Source of the DNA: Drosophila persimilis
Lineage: Eukaryota; Arthropoda; Insecta; Diptera; Drosophilidae
NCBI RefSeq assembly: GCF_003286085.1
Contig: NW_020825317.1
Span: forward strand, 3,596,001-3,660,000
Reading direction: 5' to 3'
Length of the DNA: 64,000 bases
Shown: in pieces, positions 48,191 through 61,101 of the stretch
Layout: the number at the start of each line of letters is the position of its first letter
Position numbering within the stretch: position 1 is the first letter of the stretch
Notes under the pieces: model-generated
The model's database searches: none
Told to the model about the DNA's origin: nothing
Seen by the model: only the letters and a program-made list of their open reading frames with translations
Translations under genes and position numbers: made by a program

Positions 48191-51100
48191 CTTGTAAATG
48201 TCCTGAGGAGTGAAGCATCTTTCCGCATCTCCCGCACCTCCCGCACCTCCCACCGGAACAATCAAATCCCCATCGCTGTCAGCATCAGCATCAGTATCCC
48301 CCCGTCCTGCATCCTGCATCCGCCCACCCTCCCTGGCTCCACTTCAAAAGTAACCTAAATTTTCCATTGAGCGAACCCCGTGCCACTTGTACACGTCATG
48401 TCATGTCCTGGCCATTGTAGGGGGCCGCTACTCCAACCCTAATCAGCGGACAGCAGTGAGGATGCGGGGAGGAGCCTCCTCCTGCTCCTTCTTCTGCTCC
48501 CAGTCCGTGCTCCAAATTCGCAATGACACTTCAACTCGCTTACACTTGAATACGCATGCCACGTCCAGAGGAGCACATGAATGCCAAATGGGTTCCCCAG
48601 GAAGAGGGCAGGAAGCGGGCAGGAAGAGGAGGAGCAGCAGGAGATATTCTGAATGAGAATGGACCCTCGTTGTCCGCCAGCATTTATATCGAATGGCTTC
48701 ATCAGCCCCGGCAATGGGAGCGACAAACGGAAGTCGAGACTTCCGTTTTCCGTGAATGTTCAACATCCTCCCATTCGTCCGTTGGCCTCTCCGCCCGCTC
48801 CCCACCTGAGTAACATTAACCGTAGCGTAACCCCCCCCCATCCCCCCAACAACGACACAGCGACAGCGACACCGACACCGACACCCACTCCAGAGACGAA
48901 GCAGTAGCAGAAGCAGCCTGGCAGCCCATTGCCCGATAATGACAAAAGTGTTAATAGCGCCACACGCTGCATGGGGCACTCCTCACATCGCCTTGCATCG
49001 CATCGCGCTTCGCTTGGCATCGGAGCATCAGGAGAGAGAGAGGATGCGACGGAACAGAAGCGACACTGAATGCACTGCGAAATTATGCAGGCACTGCTGA
49101 TGAAATACAACAGGAGGCAGCAGGCAGCAGGCAGGAGCAGGAGCAGGGGAAGGCGAAGAGGCGGGCACAGACAGGAGTATATGAAGCTGAAACTGAAAGA
49201 AAAGATTGAAAAGAAGTGCCTGAAATAAGAAGCCCACGAAAAGGGGGAGGGCCCTGCAATGGCAGCGACAAGACCGCAGCGTGGAATACCCTTCCACCAC
49301 AGACAGGAGGAGAGCATTTAGGATTGGAAATCAGTTTGGAATGGGAGATATATTTGGCCGATTATGGCCAGTGCTCTGTCTCTCCTAGCGGGGAACAGCG
49401 CCTAGGTTATCCTTCCCCACTGCTAGCTCTCTGCCAGCGAGACTTTGAAGACAAGGGACCCTCTTGTGGAAGTGTAGTGAGACACAAGAGCATCAGAAGC
49501 AGGATGAGGCTGAAGGGACAGGCAGCCCACACACACGCTGCACAAAAAAAGAGGCAAGACACAGAACGGGGGATCGTCGACGACTTCCTTTTTTGCCTCA
49601 CTTTGTTTCCTCAATTCACGCCCCAAGTGCAGCGGCGGCAGTGTCGAAGTCACTTGTCGTAGGACGAAGGAGCTGTCGAAGGAGCTGGTTCGTTGTCAAC
49701 GAGGGAAATCCTTTTCACTCAATCCCTGGCCTGGTCGTGTGCCTCGCATTATCTGTGCATCTATATTCCAGCCAGAGCCGTTAGAGCCGTTCGACCCGGG
49801 TGGAGAGAGGGCCTTTAGAGCAGGAGCAGCGTGGATCGGGGAATCGGGGAATCGGGGAAGCGGCGTCTTAAGTAGCACTCCCGTGGCAGCGCTTATGCCA
49901 TTAAGGAGTTGCATGCAACGTCTGCATTCAGATGGGGTCGCTTTTGTGCTCGCCCGAGCATTGACAGCAGCAGCAGCGACACATCACATCCTTCGGTGCC
50001 TCCTCCTTCGTTGTATGTGTGTGTGTGTGTGTGGCCCAATTAATGTCCTGATTTGACATGGATGATAAGGTGGATGTTATAATGACAGCCTCCACCCCCA
50101 TGCATATCCATGCATATGGGCTCCTGCATTATCGTCTTATGGCCTTATGGCCTTATGGCCTCTACTCCTCCGATTCCACCCGATGGATTTCTTAGAGCTC
50201 TAAGCCTCTATTCCTCTATGCGCGTACGTCTTATCCCACGAAAAATGCTCGGATCCCCCAAGCTGAAGCCTTAGCTTGAGATTAACTTTTGAGTGCTTTC
50301 CATTATGGGTTTTCTCAGCTTCAATTTCTCTGGCAAACATTTGGTTCATTCATGTTGCACGACGAAAAATGACACAAGGAGGGACGGACTGTACTGCCAT
50401 TCAGCAACTGCACTGCCACACTAATTGCCATTCTCATGTAAACACTAAACGATACAGAATGCGTGTAAAGCTCTCATTTCAATTACTCTCGATAGCGAAA
50501 ACTTCTCCTAATTGTCTTTCGAGTTGGGTCCTCAATTAGTTCTCAAAGTTTTCGTTCAAGTCTTCATTTCATTTTCCATTTTCCATTGCCCATTTCCCAT
50601 TTCCCGTTCCAATAGAATGTTCCCCGACAGCCAAAAGTGTCATAAAACTGTCTTGTTGTCTGGGTGGGTCTTCTTTCGTTTTCCATTTGTTGTCTTTACT
50701 TTTTGCTACGCCATGTGTCATGTGTGAAGCTCCAGACTTCAGACTCCCAAAACGGGTGGAGTGGAGTGGAGGCGTGGCTGCCACGCAGAGGAGGAGGCAA
50801 CAAGTGTCTGTTGTCTGTTTAGCATTTCATTACTCTCGAAGGAAGGTGACCCCCGAAAAGACAGGGGGCCAAAGTATGTGGCAAATTTATTACAATTAAA
50901 CTTTTGTTCATCCCTTCGCTTTTTATTCTTGGTTTTTTTTTTTGGAGCTGCTTTTTAAATGAGGCGTAAACGAAAAGAGCAGACCATAGCCAGAGCCAGA
51001 GCCAGAGCCTTCTCCTCCGCTCCTCTGGCTGTGGAATTAGCAGGAGATGGGAGCCAGGAGTCGGTAGACAGGAGATGGAAGCCAGGAGATGGGAGTTGTG

Positions 51101-51514
51101 GGGCCCAGACGCGTAGCACATTTTACAAAGTGATTTATGAGCCGTGACGGTGGATGGGTAGGCAGCATTTAAAACATGGCAATGCATATGAATGGATCCC
51201 GAGACCCCAAAAACTTGACACATGTCTGTTGAACGGGGGGAGCCCGAGAAACGGTCTCCTCTCCTCTCCTCTCTTCTCCGCCAGACGGACAGAAATACAG
51301 ACAGCTCCAAGAGAGAGAGAAAGGGCGAGCGAATGAGATATTTGCAATAAAAGTATGGAAATATTTTGCGTAGACCCCCCTCCTCCATTGCGGCTGTTCC
51401 CACAACAAGCAACAGTGCGGCAACGGCGCAACTTGCAACAGCCACAATGCTGTGCAACAATACATACATTTTTGCTATAAATTTCCCTTTTGGTTGTCAG
51501 TGGCATTTTCAAGT

Positions 51515-51545
51515 GCCACTGCCACTGCCACTGCCACTGCTGCTG
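51515..51545 (+). repeat. GCCACT hexamer repeat
   Basis: Four to five GCCACT units followed by GCTGCTGCT. Confidence 0.8.
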
Positions 51546-52364
51546 CTTCTGTTGCACTCTACGAATATCGGGGTCGTTGTCGGAGTCACAGTCACAGTCG
51601 GTGGCAAAGTGGCAGCGAGGCGGCGGGGCGGCGGGGCAGAGGGGAAGGGGCACTCATTTCATTTCATTTCAATGCCAACCGCAAAAAGCATTTCATTTGG
51701 TTACTTTCTTAGACGGCATCCCCCCTCTAGACCCTGGACCTCGACCGGGAACTGGGCCTGCGGTTTCTGCCTGAATTTAATTAAATATTTAATGCTCCCA
51801 CACCACCAGCGACCGAGAACCAAACCTCAGACTCCACACCAGACACCACACCAGAAGCCAGAAGCCAGAGGCCCCCGAACCCCCCAGAAGATGAGGCTGG
51901 GCGCTTTGGAAGGGTCACCTTTCAATTGTGGGGTTTCTTTGGGCAATTTTCGGGGCCTGACCAGGGCCTGCTGCTTATCAAAAAGTTTAACATCAAATGA
52001 AAAAGGGCTTTCCTCCTCTGCTGCTGCTGTTTTTCCAATCGGTAATTGTTTATGATGAAAACTTTTGGGAAAGACGGGAGGGAAAAATCACCACATATTT
52101 GATGTGAATCCTATGTTTTGGGCACGGGTTTGGCTTACTTTCTGAGTTGGTAAGCGAAGTAACGCCAGTACTAACAATGAGACTAGTGTTGGTTAACACT
52201 TTTAAACTCAATCAGTTTTAAATATAGCTTAAGTTGATTTTCACTTATATGTTCAAATAATTAAATCTACGATAGCACACGAATAAGATTACGAAAGCTA
52301 TCAAAAACCAGTGTTAGAAACTCGTTACCGAAGATTTATTCACAAATATTCCATTTATTATGCA

Positions 52365-52515
52365 ATCGATTTAATCCCAATCGATGATATCTAATCAACA
52401 TTCTTCAAACTGTGATTGCACACTTTGTTTAGTATTGCAAAACAGTCAAAAACTGTGTTACCAAAAATAAAAGCTTCTTTCAGAACATTCAATTTGTTTT
52501 TCAATCGATCAATGG
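52365..52515. promoter_or_regulatory. ATCGAT cluster E
   Basis: Three AATCGAT sites in 150 bp within AT-rich DNA; none is a full TATCGATA. Confidence 0.3.
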
Positions 52516-53087
52516 TTTATAATCCTTACGCCATAATTTACGATTTCATTTTAGTGTCAGTGTTGGTAAGCCATCATAATTCGAGAATTATCAATTTCTT
52601 CTGCAATTAAACAATCGTTTTGTCACTCGATCGAGGACGAGACAAAAAAAAAAAATATGAGAACAAAACGAGATTATACAACCCGGTCACTTGTCGCGCG
52701 ACTAATTTCCCATTGCGTATTTTCCATTTTCCGAATCGCGCAACATTTGCACGCACTGCACCGTAAATTCCGTCCACGTAGTGCAATTCAATTGAAATGT
52801 ACGATTTTCATTAACTTTCCAATTTCCGCATATTCCCCGAATCGTTTTGGAAAGACCCAGAAGAGTGCGCGAGTGGAATGAAAAACCACATGAAATTGTT
52901 AATTATAATGGACAATTGAAACCCATTTGCCCCCTCTTCGAGGGGGAAAGGACTCTCTATCGGGACATATGTACGGCCTCACATTGTGGCACACGATTTG
53001 TGGGCTGGAGATTGCTTTCCATTTTGCATATTTGAATATATATATATTTGTAGTCCCGCAAGCCCCGTGCCCACCAAACCGAGTGAA

Positions 53088-53112
53088 TCGAATCGAATCG
53101 AATCGAATAGAA
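53088..53112 (+). repeat. TCGAA pentamer repeat
   Basis: About four to five perfect AATCG units. Confidence 0.85.
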
Positions 53113-54235
53113 TTGAAATGAATGAATTGCCCAAGCAATTGTTGTGGCCCCCTCATACTCTTGTTTTTCCACATACTCTTTGGAAGAGTGTGTCCCCGAT
53201 GGTTCAGCGAATGAGCGAGCGAGTTTGTGGATACCCCAAAGTGAATCATGCATCATCGCTCAAGAAAGAAAGTGTATCCCGAACAGCGGGTACTGTACGG
53301 AGCGTTTCTTCTTCTGCTGTTTGTTTGCCATTCAATTGTTCAATAAACGTTGAGCAGGGACGGAGGGGACTGACAGAGAGGGAGCGACAGAGAGCATTTG
53401 GTGGTTACATGTTTGCATTTTTATTAGCTCTCAACGACAATGACAAAGATCGAAACAAATAGTGCAGACATATCTACGATACGACTATAGAACAGATGGA
53501 GGCAGAGGCAGATACAGATACAGATACGGATACAGAAGAGTATGCGGAGAAGGGGGAGCGGGAGGGGAAGGCTTTGTGCAATGGCATTCGAAACGGGCAT
53601 TATTTGTTTTAATTGAAGTCAATTAAAGTGTGTGATGGTGTTAATTTACAGAAAAACAGAGAACCGAACACTGCAGTACAGCAGATGAATACAATATCCA
53701 CGTTGCGATGGAGAGATGGGGAGATGGGGAATAGACCGACACTTGACCTCCATTCGGAGACATTCAAAAAGCAACTTTGTCGCGCCCCGTGAATGAGTCA
53801 ATGAATGGGCCACACAATGTCTCCCCAGGGACCCCGCCCAAGAGTCCTCTCTCCTTCATGGCTTCGGCCATTTCGCTATCGTTTTTAGGGGCCATCAAGT
53901 GGGATGCTCGATTCGATGAGGGAAATGGCAGCACAGGGAAAACTGTCGCCCCTAGAATCAATCAGTGGAATGATGGTTTTTTAATCGAATGGGAGCGACG
54001 ATACTCCTATTTTTGTGCCAAAGGATTACCTCATTTCAATGCCCCAGAACTCTACTCTGCAGATGACCCTACACCGGGGGAGAAAGAGAGGGAGAGGAAG
54101 CCAAACCCTACTCTATTGCTCTCTTTCACAAAAGTTCAATTGCATAAATTAACCAAAAGTATTCCACATTCCACAGCAGAGTATTCTGTGGCAGCAGCGC
54201 ATCATCCACGTCATCGAGGGCTTCCATTATTGGAT

Positions 54236-54260
54236 GCTGCTGCTGCTGCTGCTGCTGCTG
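54236..54260 (+). repeat. CTG/GCT triplet repeat
   Basis: Eight GCT units, the same length as the run at 38486-38510. Confidence 0.85.
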
Positions 54261-54951
54261 CACTCAATGACAATTCGAGCATTCGTCTCTTTCTCGTTCC
54301 CTCATTAAAATGCCATTTAATTAATCATCGGAGAAGCCAAGCAAATGCTATAATTCAACGCTTCAGCTTCAGCTCCAGCTCCCTCCGTTCCGCCCTCCTC
54401 TAATTGTTCGAAAAGGGAATGCCATGGGACGCGGGACGGGGGGGAGGCAGTTGCTTGATTCATTCCATTTGGGGCCCACTGCTGATGGTTGATGGCTGAT
54501 GGGTGATGGCCGATGATGGGGCTCGCTGTCCGCTCATTAAACAGCGCCAACTGCTGCGATGCTGGCCCACATCGTCGTTATCGTCATAAACGCTGCATAT
54601 CATCAGGCATCAGGCATCAGGCATCATGCAGCAGAATCGTACTCAAGAGCAACAGCTCCATTCCCCCAATCATCATTGTCCATCGTCTGTGGCTCCATTC
54701 AATTGGAACTCTGCTCCGCATAGATGGTTTCGTGAATCACTGAATCAACTGAATCTTAAGTGCCTAAAGATGATTGCTGAACGCTTACCATCAATATGAT
54801 ATCCATATTATCTCTGTTAAAAGTTTAATCCAGAGAAGCTCTTTATGGACAACGCACCTTTTTCTTCCAATATTTTATTATGTATTTTCCTTTGAAGCCT
54901 CCCCCATTTCATTATTTTTTCTATAGAACTACGAATCACTTTTATTTAGAT

Positions 54952-54997
54952 ACTAATCTGATAATTTGCTTATGTTTTTCTTCTTGCAGGTATGTCT
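54952..54997 (+). other. Ratchet point 3 (recursive splice site), junction 54989/54990
   Basis: An ACTAAT branch motif (54952-54957; A 34 nt upstream) and the tract TATGTTTTTCTTCTTGCAG directly abut GTATGTCTT. It is 11,244 nt after ratchet point 2. Confidence 0.78.
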
Positions 54998-55042
54998 TTG
55001 CCGCCACTCTGGAATCTGGCCAAGAAAATTTCCACATCGTTT
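54990..55042 (+). other. Candidate RS exon of ratchet point 3 (53 nt)
   Basis: Same length and same tentative donor (CGTTT|GTATAA) as at ratchet point 2. In the frame of the first coding exon it reads GMSLPPLWNLAKKISTSF, again followed by GTA TAA. In another frame it reads YVFAATLESGQENFHIVCII, clearly related to the ratchet-point-2 reading. Confidence 0.4.
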
Positions 55043-55050
55043 GTATAATT
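55028..55050 (+). repeat. 23-nt block shared by ratchet points 2 and 3 (copy at RP3)
   Basis: Identical to 43784-43806 and at the same +39 offset. Confidence 0.85.
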
Positions 55051-56397
55051 CATTGATTTTTTAGTTGCTTAAGCTATAGCCTATAGCTGCACAACGTTCC
55101 TTCGGATCTAAGAGAAGTGGGTCCGATCGCGATTCGTTATGCATCCTACTGCCTGGGGGGGGGCTTCATCTGTCTTTGGGGGCAGTCCTACTTCTAATCC
55201 CGTCGCACAATTTTCAATTAGCCAAGGCAACTTTCCGTTCAATTGAGTCGCTCAAACAATGCTTGAGGCACGGCACGGCATGCCACTCCCCTGCAAACCA
55301 CACTCCCCGGCACACTCTCAGCCATCAATCAGGCCATCAATCAAATTTCACTGCCCCCCGCGCCGCGCCGATGATCGATTTTGATGCTAGAAGCGGCAGT
55401 CTACCTGCCCCCGCGGTCCCTGGCCGCTCGCCGCTCGCCCCTCGCCCCTCGCCCCTCGCCCCTGGGCCTTTTTCCATTTCCCCGCGGGACGCTAGCTGGA
55501 AAAATCTAGCTGGAAAATTATGCAGCCCATCGATCAAAAAAAAAAAAAGAATGTTTTGCAGAAGCAGCTGCTGGCCGGCCCTCTCCTACGAGTACTCGTA
55601 TCTGGAGCGGCGACTCATTTTTTTTGCACTCATCAATTTTGGTCTTTGATTTGATACGGCTTTGATACCCTAAGAGTCCAGGACTTGCATAAGAAATGTT
55701 GTCCTGCCAGAATATAATAGAGCAGAAAAGCTTTACAGAGCAGGCATTTCAAAGATATCTAGAGCTGAGATCCTTTCCTGGGAACTGATTTCGCTTCAAA
55801 AACATTTTCTATCCGAAAGTTCCAGGGTATTCAAGACTTCGAATCACGCTTCCCTGATATTTTTCCCACTTTTTTTTCGTTCAGGTTTTAATTTCTGCAA
55901 CGTTTGCATTTGGGATTTAGGCCTCGAGTCGTCGACTTCTCGCGCGGCTTAGGGCTCGGGGACAATCGAGCTGTCGTCGTCGGAGTCCTGCCAGCCGTGT
56001 GATGGATGGCCCGATTTCACAGATATATATAGACACGTATAAGGAGTGGATAGTAGGGTTCATCGCCAGAGGGGAGTTCATCATTGACAATGGCAGATGG
56101 GCGATGGGTGACGGGGGGGATGGAGGGCAATAAGTTGGATAAATATGACAGATGACCCCTTACCTTCGATGACACCGTCGCGCCGATTGGCCCAACAGTT
56201 TCCCGTATATAGGGATCTGTCCATTTTTCGTGTGTGTGATTTCTATTATCTTCTATCGCCGATTGTCAATTTGCATTCCGAGCCCTCGACTGGCAACACA
56301 AATTGACTTTAGCCACTGAAAATTCTCAGTTCGTTCGGTTTATGGACCATAAATGCAAGTCATAACGTCCCTGTTGTATGACAAACAGAGCAAGAGG

Positions 56398-56565
56398 GAA
56401 TCTATCGATAAGTAATCGATACATAAGGAGTATTCGATTGGAAATAAGATACAGAATTAGAAAAACATCAATCAATAGCCATTCATAGATAGGCCATCGA
56501 AAATTTATCGATACATTTGTATTGGCATTGGCTGAAACATTCAGCAAGTGATCGATAAAAGGGCG
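56398..56565. promoter_or_regulatory. ATCGAT cluster F
   Basis: Four ATCGAT sites, including TATCGATA at about 56402 and 56507. Confidence 0.4.
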
Positions 56566-59500
56566 ATAAATGCCCGACATTGCCACTGGAGTTGGCTTAA
56601 ACAATTAGCAGCTCTTCGCTTTCGTCTCGACTTAATTTGAAGGCTTACTTCTGCGATCTTTGAGCACTTTTCACACACAAAGCCCGGCCGTCAGCTAACC
56701 GGTTAACCGGTTGCACTTACCGTTTCAAGCTTATCGCCAGTCAATCCCCTACATTGGGCACACCGTCTAATCCCAATGATTTGGGCAACTTCTTGGGCTT
56801 ACTGATGTCGGGGAATGCTTTGGACCGCCCCCTTGTTCCCTTGTGTCCCCCTGTGCCGGCCTTAGCCACGAAGCCGTTCGACTTTCGTCCCTTATTCTCG
56901 GAAAAGCTAACTTTTTGGGTTTGTTTAAAGTTTTCTACAAAAAGTAACGAAAGAAAAATAAGAGGCAACAAAACTTTTGGCACAATACACAAAAAAAAGC
57001 CGAGAGAGGAAATCCAAGGAAAAAGAGAAAAAGGATGGGGAGAAGGTACAGGGAGGAGGAACCGAAAAAAAATGAGAGTGAACATTGTAACTTTTGCCTT
57101 GACGGTTGAACCTTGCGCTAACCAAGTACCAAGTGGCATGGCATAGGCCTGCCCCAGGGGCTGCGTGGGGCAGGTCTAGGAGAAACACTTTGCGAAACAT
57201 TTTGTGTGTGTGTGGCAGGGGCGGATGCAGAGGCAGAGGCAGTGGCAGAGGCAGAAGGGACTACATGGGGCACCAAAAAACTAACTGCTTACTTAACAAG
57301 ACATATTCCAGCACTTAAAATGAAAATAAAATGGAAGCGAGAGACCAGAAGGGAGAAAGGAAAAGGGCGTCTGAAAAGAATAGGTGAAGGGGGAGAGAGT
57401 GGGAGTGAGGAGTGAAGGTGATGTCTGGGAGATGGAGCAACAGTGAAAGGTACATTTTCGGGATGCAAACCACCGTCTACTACCCCTAATCATACGAGGG
57501 TACCCTTGGTACAGTCAGCCATCAGTCGGATACCCTTTCCAAAAGCTGTTTCCAATTTCCCCAATTTCCCCATCTGTACCTCTGAAGATATCAATCTTTT
57601 TGGATTACATTCCTCCCAAATGAATGAGTGTTTGGTCCACAAGGATATATGCGGCTCACATCAGAATTCTCAGACTTCCAATTAGCATTCTCTCGTTTTC
57701 CTCGCTGGAGTCCCACCATCTTCTATATCTTTATATTCTAGCAGGGTATTCCTGCCGGGCTGCCTTGCATCCTACTCTCGCGATTCTGCTCGTAGTTCTT
57801 CTCTTATCCCAGGGCGAACTTTATCAGTGAAGTTTACTTAATACGCAAAGTAACTTAAAAGCAAGCGTCGACGGCGACCAGGATGAGGATGAGAGCGAAG
57901 ACAAGGCTGCGGATGAGCATGGTGTGTAGACTAGGAGGGTGCTGGGATGCTGTGGATCCTGGGATGCTGGGATGCTGGGGACGAGGACGGCCAAAGTTTT
58001 ACGCACATAATAAGCTCAACTTCTATATGCAATTTCTGTTGCTGGTGCCACGTTTTTTCACTTTACTCCTAGTTTTTTTTTTTTTTTTATTGTGAGTGGC
58101 GACTTTCAGTTTCGCGGCGCTTAATACTTGACTGCAAGCAACTCCCATCCTGCCATCATCCTGCCATCTTGGCCGCGCCAGGTTCTCCGCCATATTTCTG
58201 TTTTCGTTCGGGGAAGCGAGTTTTAAATATATCAAACGTTGGTCCACCGCAGCAGAGGCGACCTGAAATCTGTTTCTCGCCCTCTCTGTCCTTCTCTACC
58301 CGCCACCGATTCATTCGCAGTGATTGAAAAACTTTGCGACAGCTTTCCAGCTTTCCAGCTTTCCAACGGCTTTTCACCGCACCAAGAAATTCGTGCTGGC
58401 GGCTGGCGGATGGCGGATGGCGGATGTGCGCTGCCATTGAAACAGATTTTCGATTTATATGGCTGCAAATCCTATAATTATTAACGTTAATATCTTGTGA
58501 ATGCCGTTGCTCCTCTGTAGAACTTGTGGATGATTACTTATACAAGCGCTTACTCCTCGTGATTCCCAATTCTGATGTATTCCCAACACAAATATCGCAC
58601 TCTTGTGTACTGCGTTTCTTTGTTGTATTTCTAATTTATGAGCTTTAATCTGCATACCATACAAGGCTTAAGGTGAAAAATGTTTCGTTTCATGGGCTTC
58701 GATCGGAAACTATCCCTCATGTCAGAATACTGCTCTTCTACGTGCATTCGTATTATAAAGTCCCTCTTCTTCTTACTCTTTATCCATTATTATCCTCTTG
58801 TCCGGCATTATCAGTCCTGACTACTCCGCCAGATCTGGCTTTTTTGAAGACTTCTGTGAGGCTTACTTCTGCAAAGATTCTGGTGAAAGCCGCAGATTTC
58901 TTGACCTGGCAGCTGTTGCACTGCAAATGCAATCAAGGCCGTGGTCAAACGCGGAAATTGAGCGGTCTTTAACCGGGTTAACCCGGCTAAGACAAATCTA
59001 AGGAATTCCATGAAACTAAGCATGAAACTGTCAGTGAAAGGATATTACTAGTTTTAATTGAAATATACAGGTGTGGCATGCGAAAGCTCGGAAAATGCTG
59101 CATTGACTGCGAAGTGCCACATAATTACATAAGCGTGATTGTAGCCCAGAAGCTAGCCCTACAGGGCTGGATGAGCTAATGAAAATTCTATAAAATACAT
59201 ATTAACTATCACTTGAATACAAAATTGTTAACACAATTTTTTACGAGTTTTTTTTCGTTTTCTTCAAGTAAGAAACAGCTTTTTTCCGATAAAAAGGTGG
59301 CATCATGAGGTGATATGAGAATGGGGTCAGACTATTCATACCAATATGCCGCTTTCATGCGTTCTCTTATATCATATTTACTCTCTTATACCTGCTCTCA
59401 TATCATAATGGTCCTTATACCGTAATTTCGCGCCCACACGTGCTCTCGATCCAATATTCCCCTCTCACAAGTTCTCTCACATCATATTTACTCTCTTCTA

Positions 59501-59947
59501 CATTATAACTTTGCTCTTATATCCCCTATGGATCCAACATACTGTTATTGTGCCTGCTCTTAAATCATAATAGAAATTCTTGTACTGCCAAACTCTTATA
59601 CTTTCAACTCGTTTCCGCTCTTAAACATAAATTCTTAGCCCTGTTTTCATAATTTTTGCATTTTCCTATATAGGAACGCCAGTATTAGCCATGAAATTGA
59701 CTCCTTGAAGGGAGGGAGGGGGGGCTTTCATAACACTCTACCGAGCGACATGCTGGGCCGCCCATTCCAATCCTATTTCCCTTTCGAAAAACAGAACATT
59801 TTAACCCCTTATTACGTGCCCTGGGGCTTGTCACTTGGCGCCTTTTCACGGTTTTCTTGGCTTTTCCCGGCTTTTCCACACCCCCAAATCCCGCAATCCG
59901 CAAACCCAGTCCCCGCATTATCCGCCAAGAAAGTGTGGTGTGTGCGT

Positions 59948-59948
<1 letters not shown>

Positions 59949-59979
<31 letters not shown>
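59949..59979 (+). repeat. GT dinucleotide microsatellite
   Basis: About 15 uninterrupted GT units. Confidence 0.9.
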
Positions 59980-59980
<1 letters not shown>

Positions 59981-60721
59981 ATTCAAGTGCTAAGTGCTTA
60001 CTTAGCAGAGTTTTCCCGGCTGCAGTTCAACAGTTTTCCCGAGCATCAGAAGCAGCAGGAGAGTTTTCGCAACCAGTTGCTGGGTGTTTTCCGCTGCTGC
60101 TTGTTCAATGCTCATCAACTTTTCATTTGCCATTTTATAGTTTTTCCCCCGAAACTGCAGTGCCACGGAGCAGTGGGCGGGGGGCAGCGCGCACGGGGCA
60201 CGAGGCACGAGGCGCGAGGCACGAGGCACAGGGCAGTGGGGTAACAAAGAGATAAAACTTTAACTACTTTGTCGCCACTTGGCTGCTGCCATTATTCTCT
60301 ATCTCTACCGCTCTGTCGCCCTCTCTCCTGCTCTTATAATGACCTCATTTGTATTAGCAATCGACTGAATGGAAGAAACCCAGAAAGCGAGGGGGCATGG
60401 GCAGAGGGGTTGGGGGTTGGGGGTGAGGTAAAAACTTTGCCACTGGGTTTCTGGGTCGCTGACTTTTTCAAGTGCAAAACCAGAGGCGAAACCAAAAGAA
60501 CACATTTTTGTGCCAATTAGAGAGTAATTTATCGTCCGAAAACTGATAATCCTTGAAGGTCAGCCAGAGTGTTGGCGGGATCACGAATTGGAGAAGAATC
60601 TCCCACAACGATATACAACTAGATCTACATATGTGGCATATTCCATATGCCACACATACCCCTGCTCGCTCGTTGCATGCATTGAGGCGTCTGAAGCGTG
60701 CAAATGGCAGCAATTACCACA

Positions 60722-60783
60722 CACACAGGCAGACACACAGACAGACACACAGACAGACACACAGACAGACAGGCAGACAGACG
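60722..60783 (+). repeat. CAGACA microsatellite
   Basis: Alternating CAGA and CACA units over about 60 bp. Confidence 0.85.
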
Positions 60784-61101
60784 GGTGTGGGTGGCACCCA
60801 CACAATCACAGCCCGTGCGACAATCATAAAAATAGAGTGTGTGCCCCTTTGCCACTTGAGTGTGCCTTGAAGTGTGGCACACGACGAAAATTTCAAGTCA
60901 AATCACAAAGACACAAAAGGATAAGGAACAGCCAGCGAAAAAGCAATGGTATTCTATGGCATAGGGACTACGGAGATACCCCTAACATAAATATCAACGA
61001 GCTTACAGCACAGAAAGTACATTTCTCAAGCGAAAACCATTCGCAAAAGTATTAGGAGAGCGTCTGGCAGGCAGTGGATATCAGCCTCAAGCGAAGACAA
61101 T

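Larger units (their letters stand above)
43746..54989 (+). other. Intron segment 3 (11.2 kb), ratchet point 2 to 3
   Basis: No supported exon. It is rich in ATCGAT clusters (44.8, 46.3-46.5, 47.8-48.2 and 52.4-52.5 kb), GGGAAT repeats near 44235, GCCACT repeats near 51520, TCGAA repeats at 53088-53112 and a CTG8 run at 54236. Long open frames on both strands at 48.4-51.6 kb arise from purine/pyrimidine-skewed DNA. Confidence 0.55.

Noticed and set aside
48443..51653. Several long open frames on both strands (up to 229 codons)
   Set aside because: They arise from GA/CT-skewed and triplet-repeat DNA; frames on opposite strands overlap and none has paired splice signals.
60722..60783. Regular repeats that might suggest a CRISPR array
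   Set aside because: These are short microsatellite units without spacers, in a fly genome.
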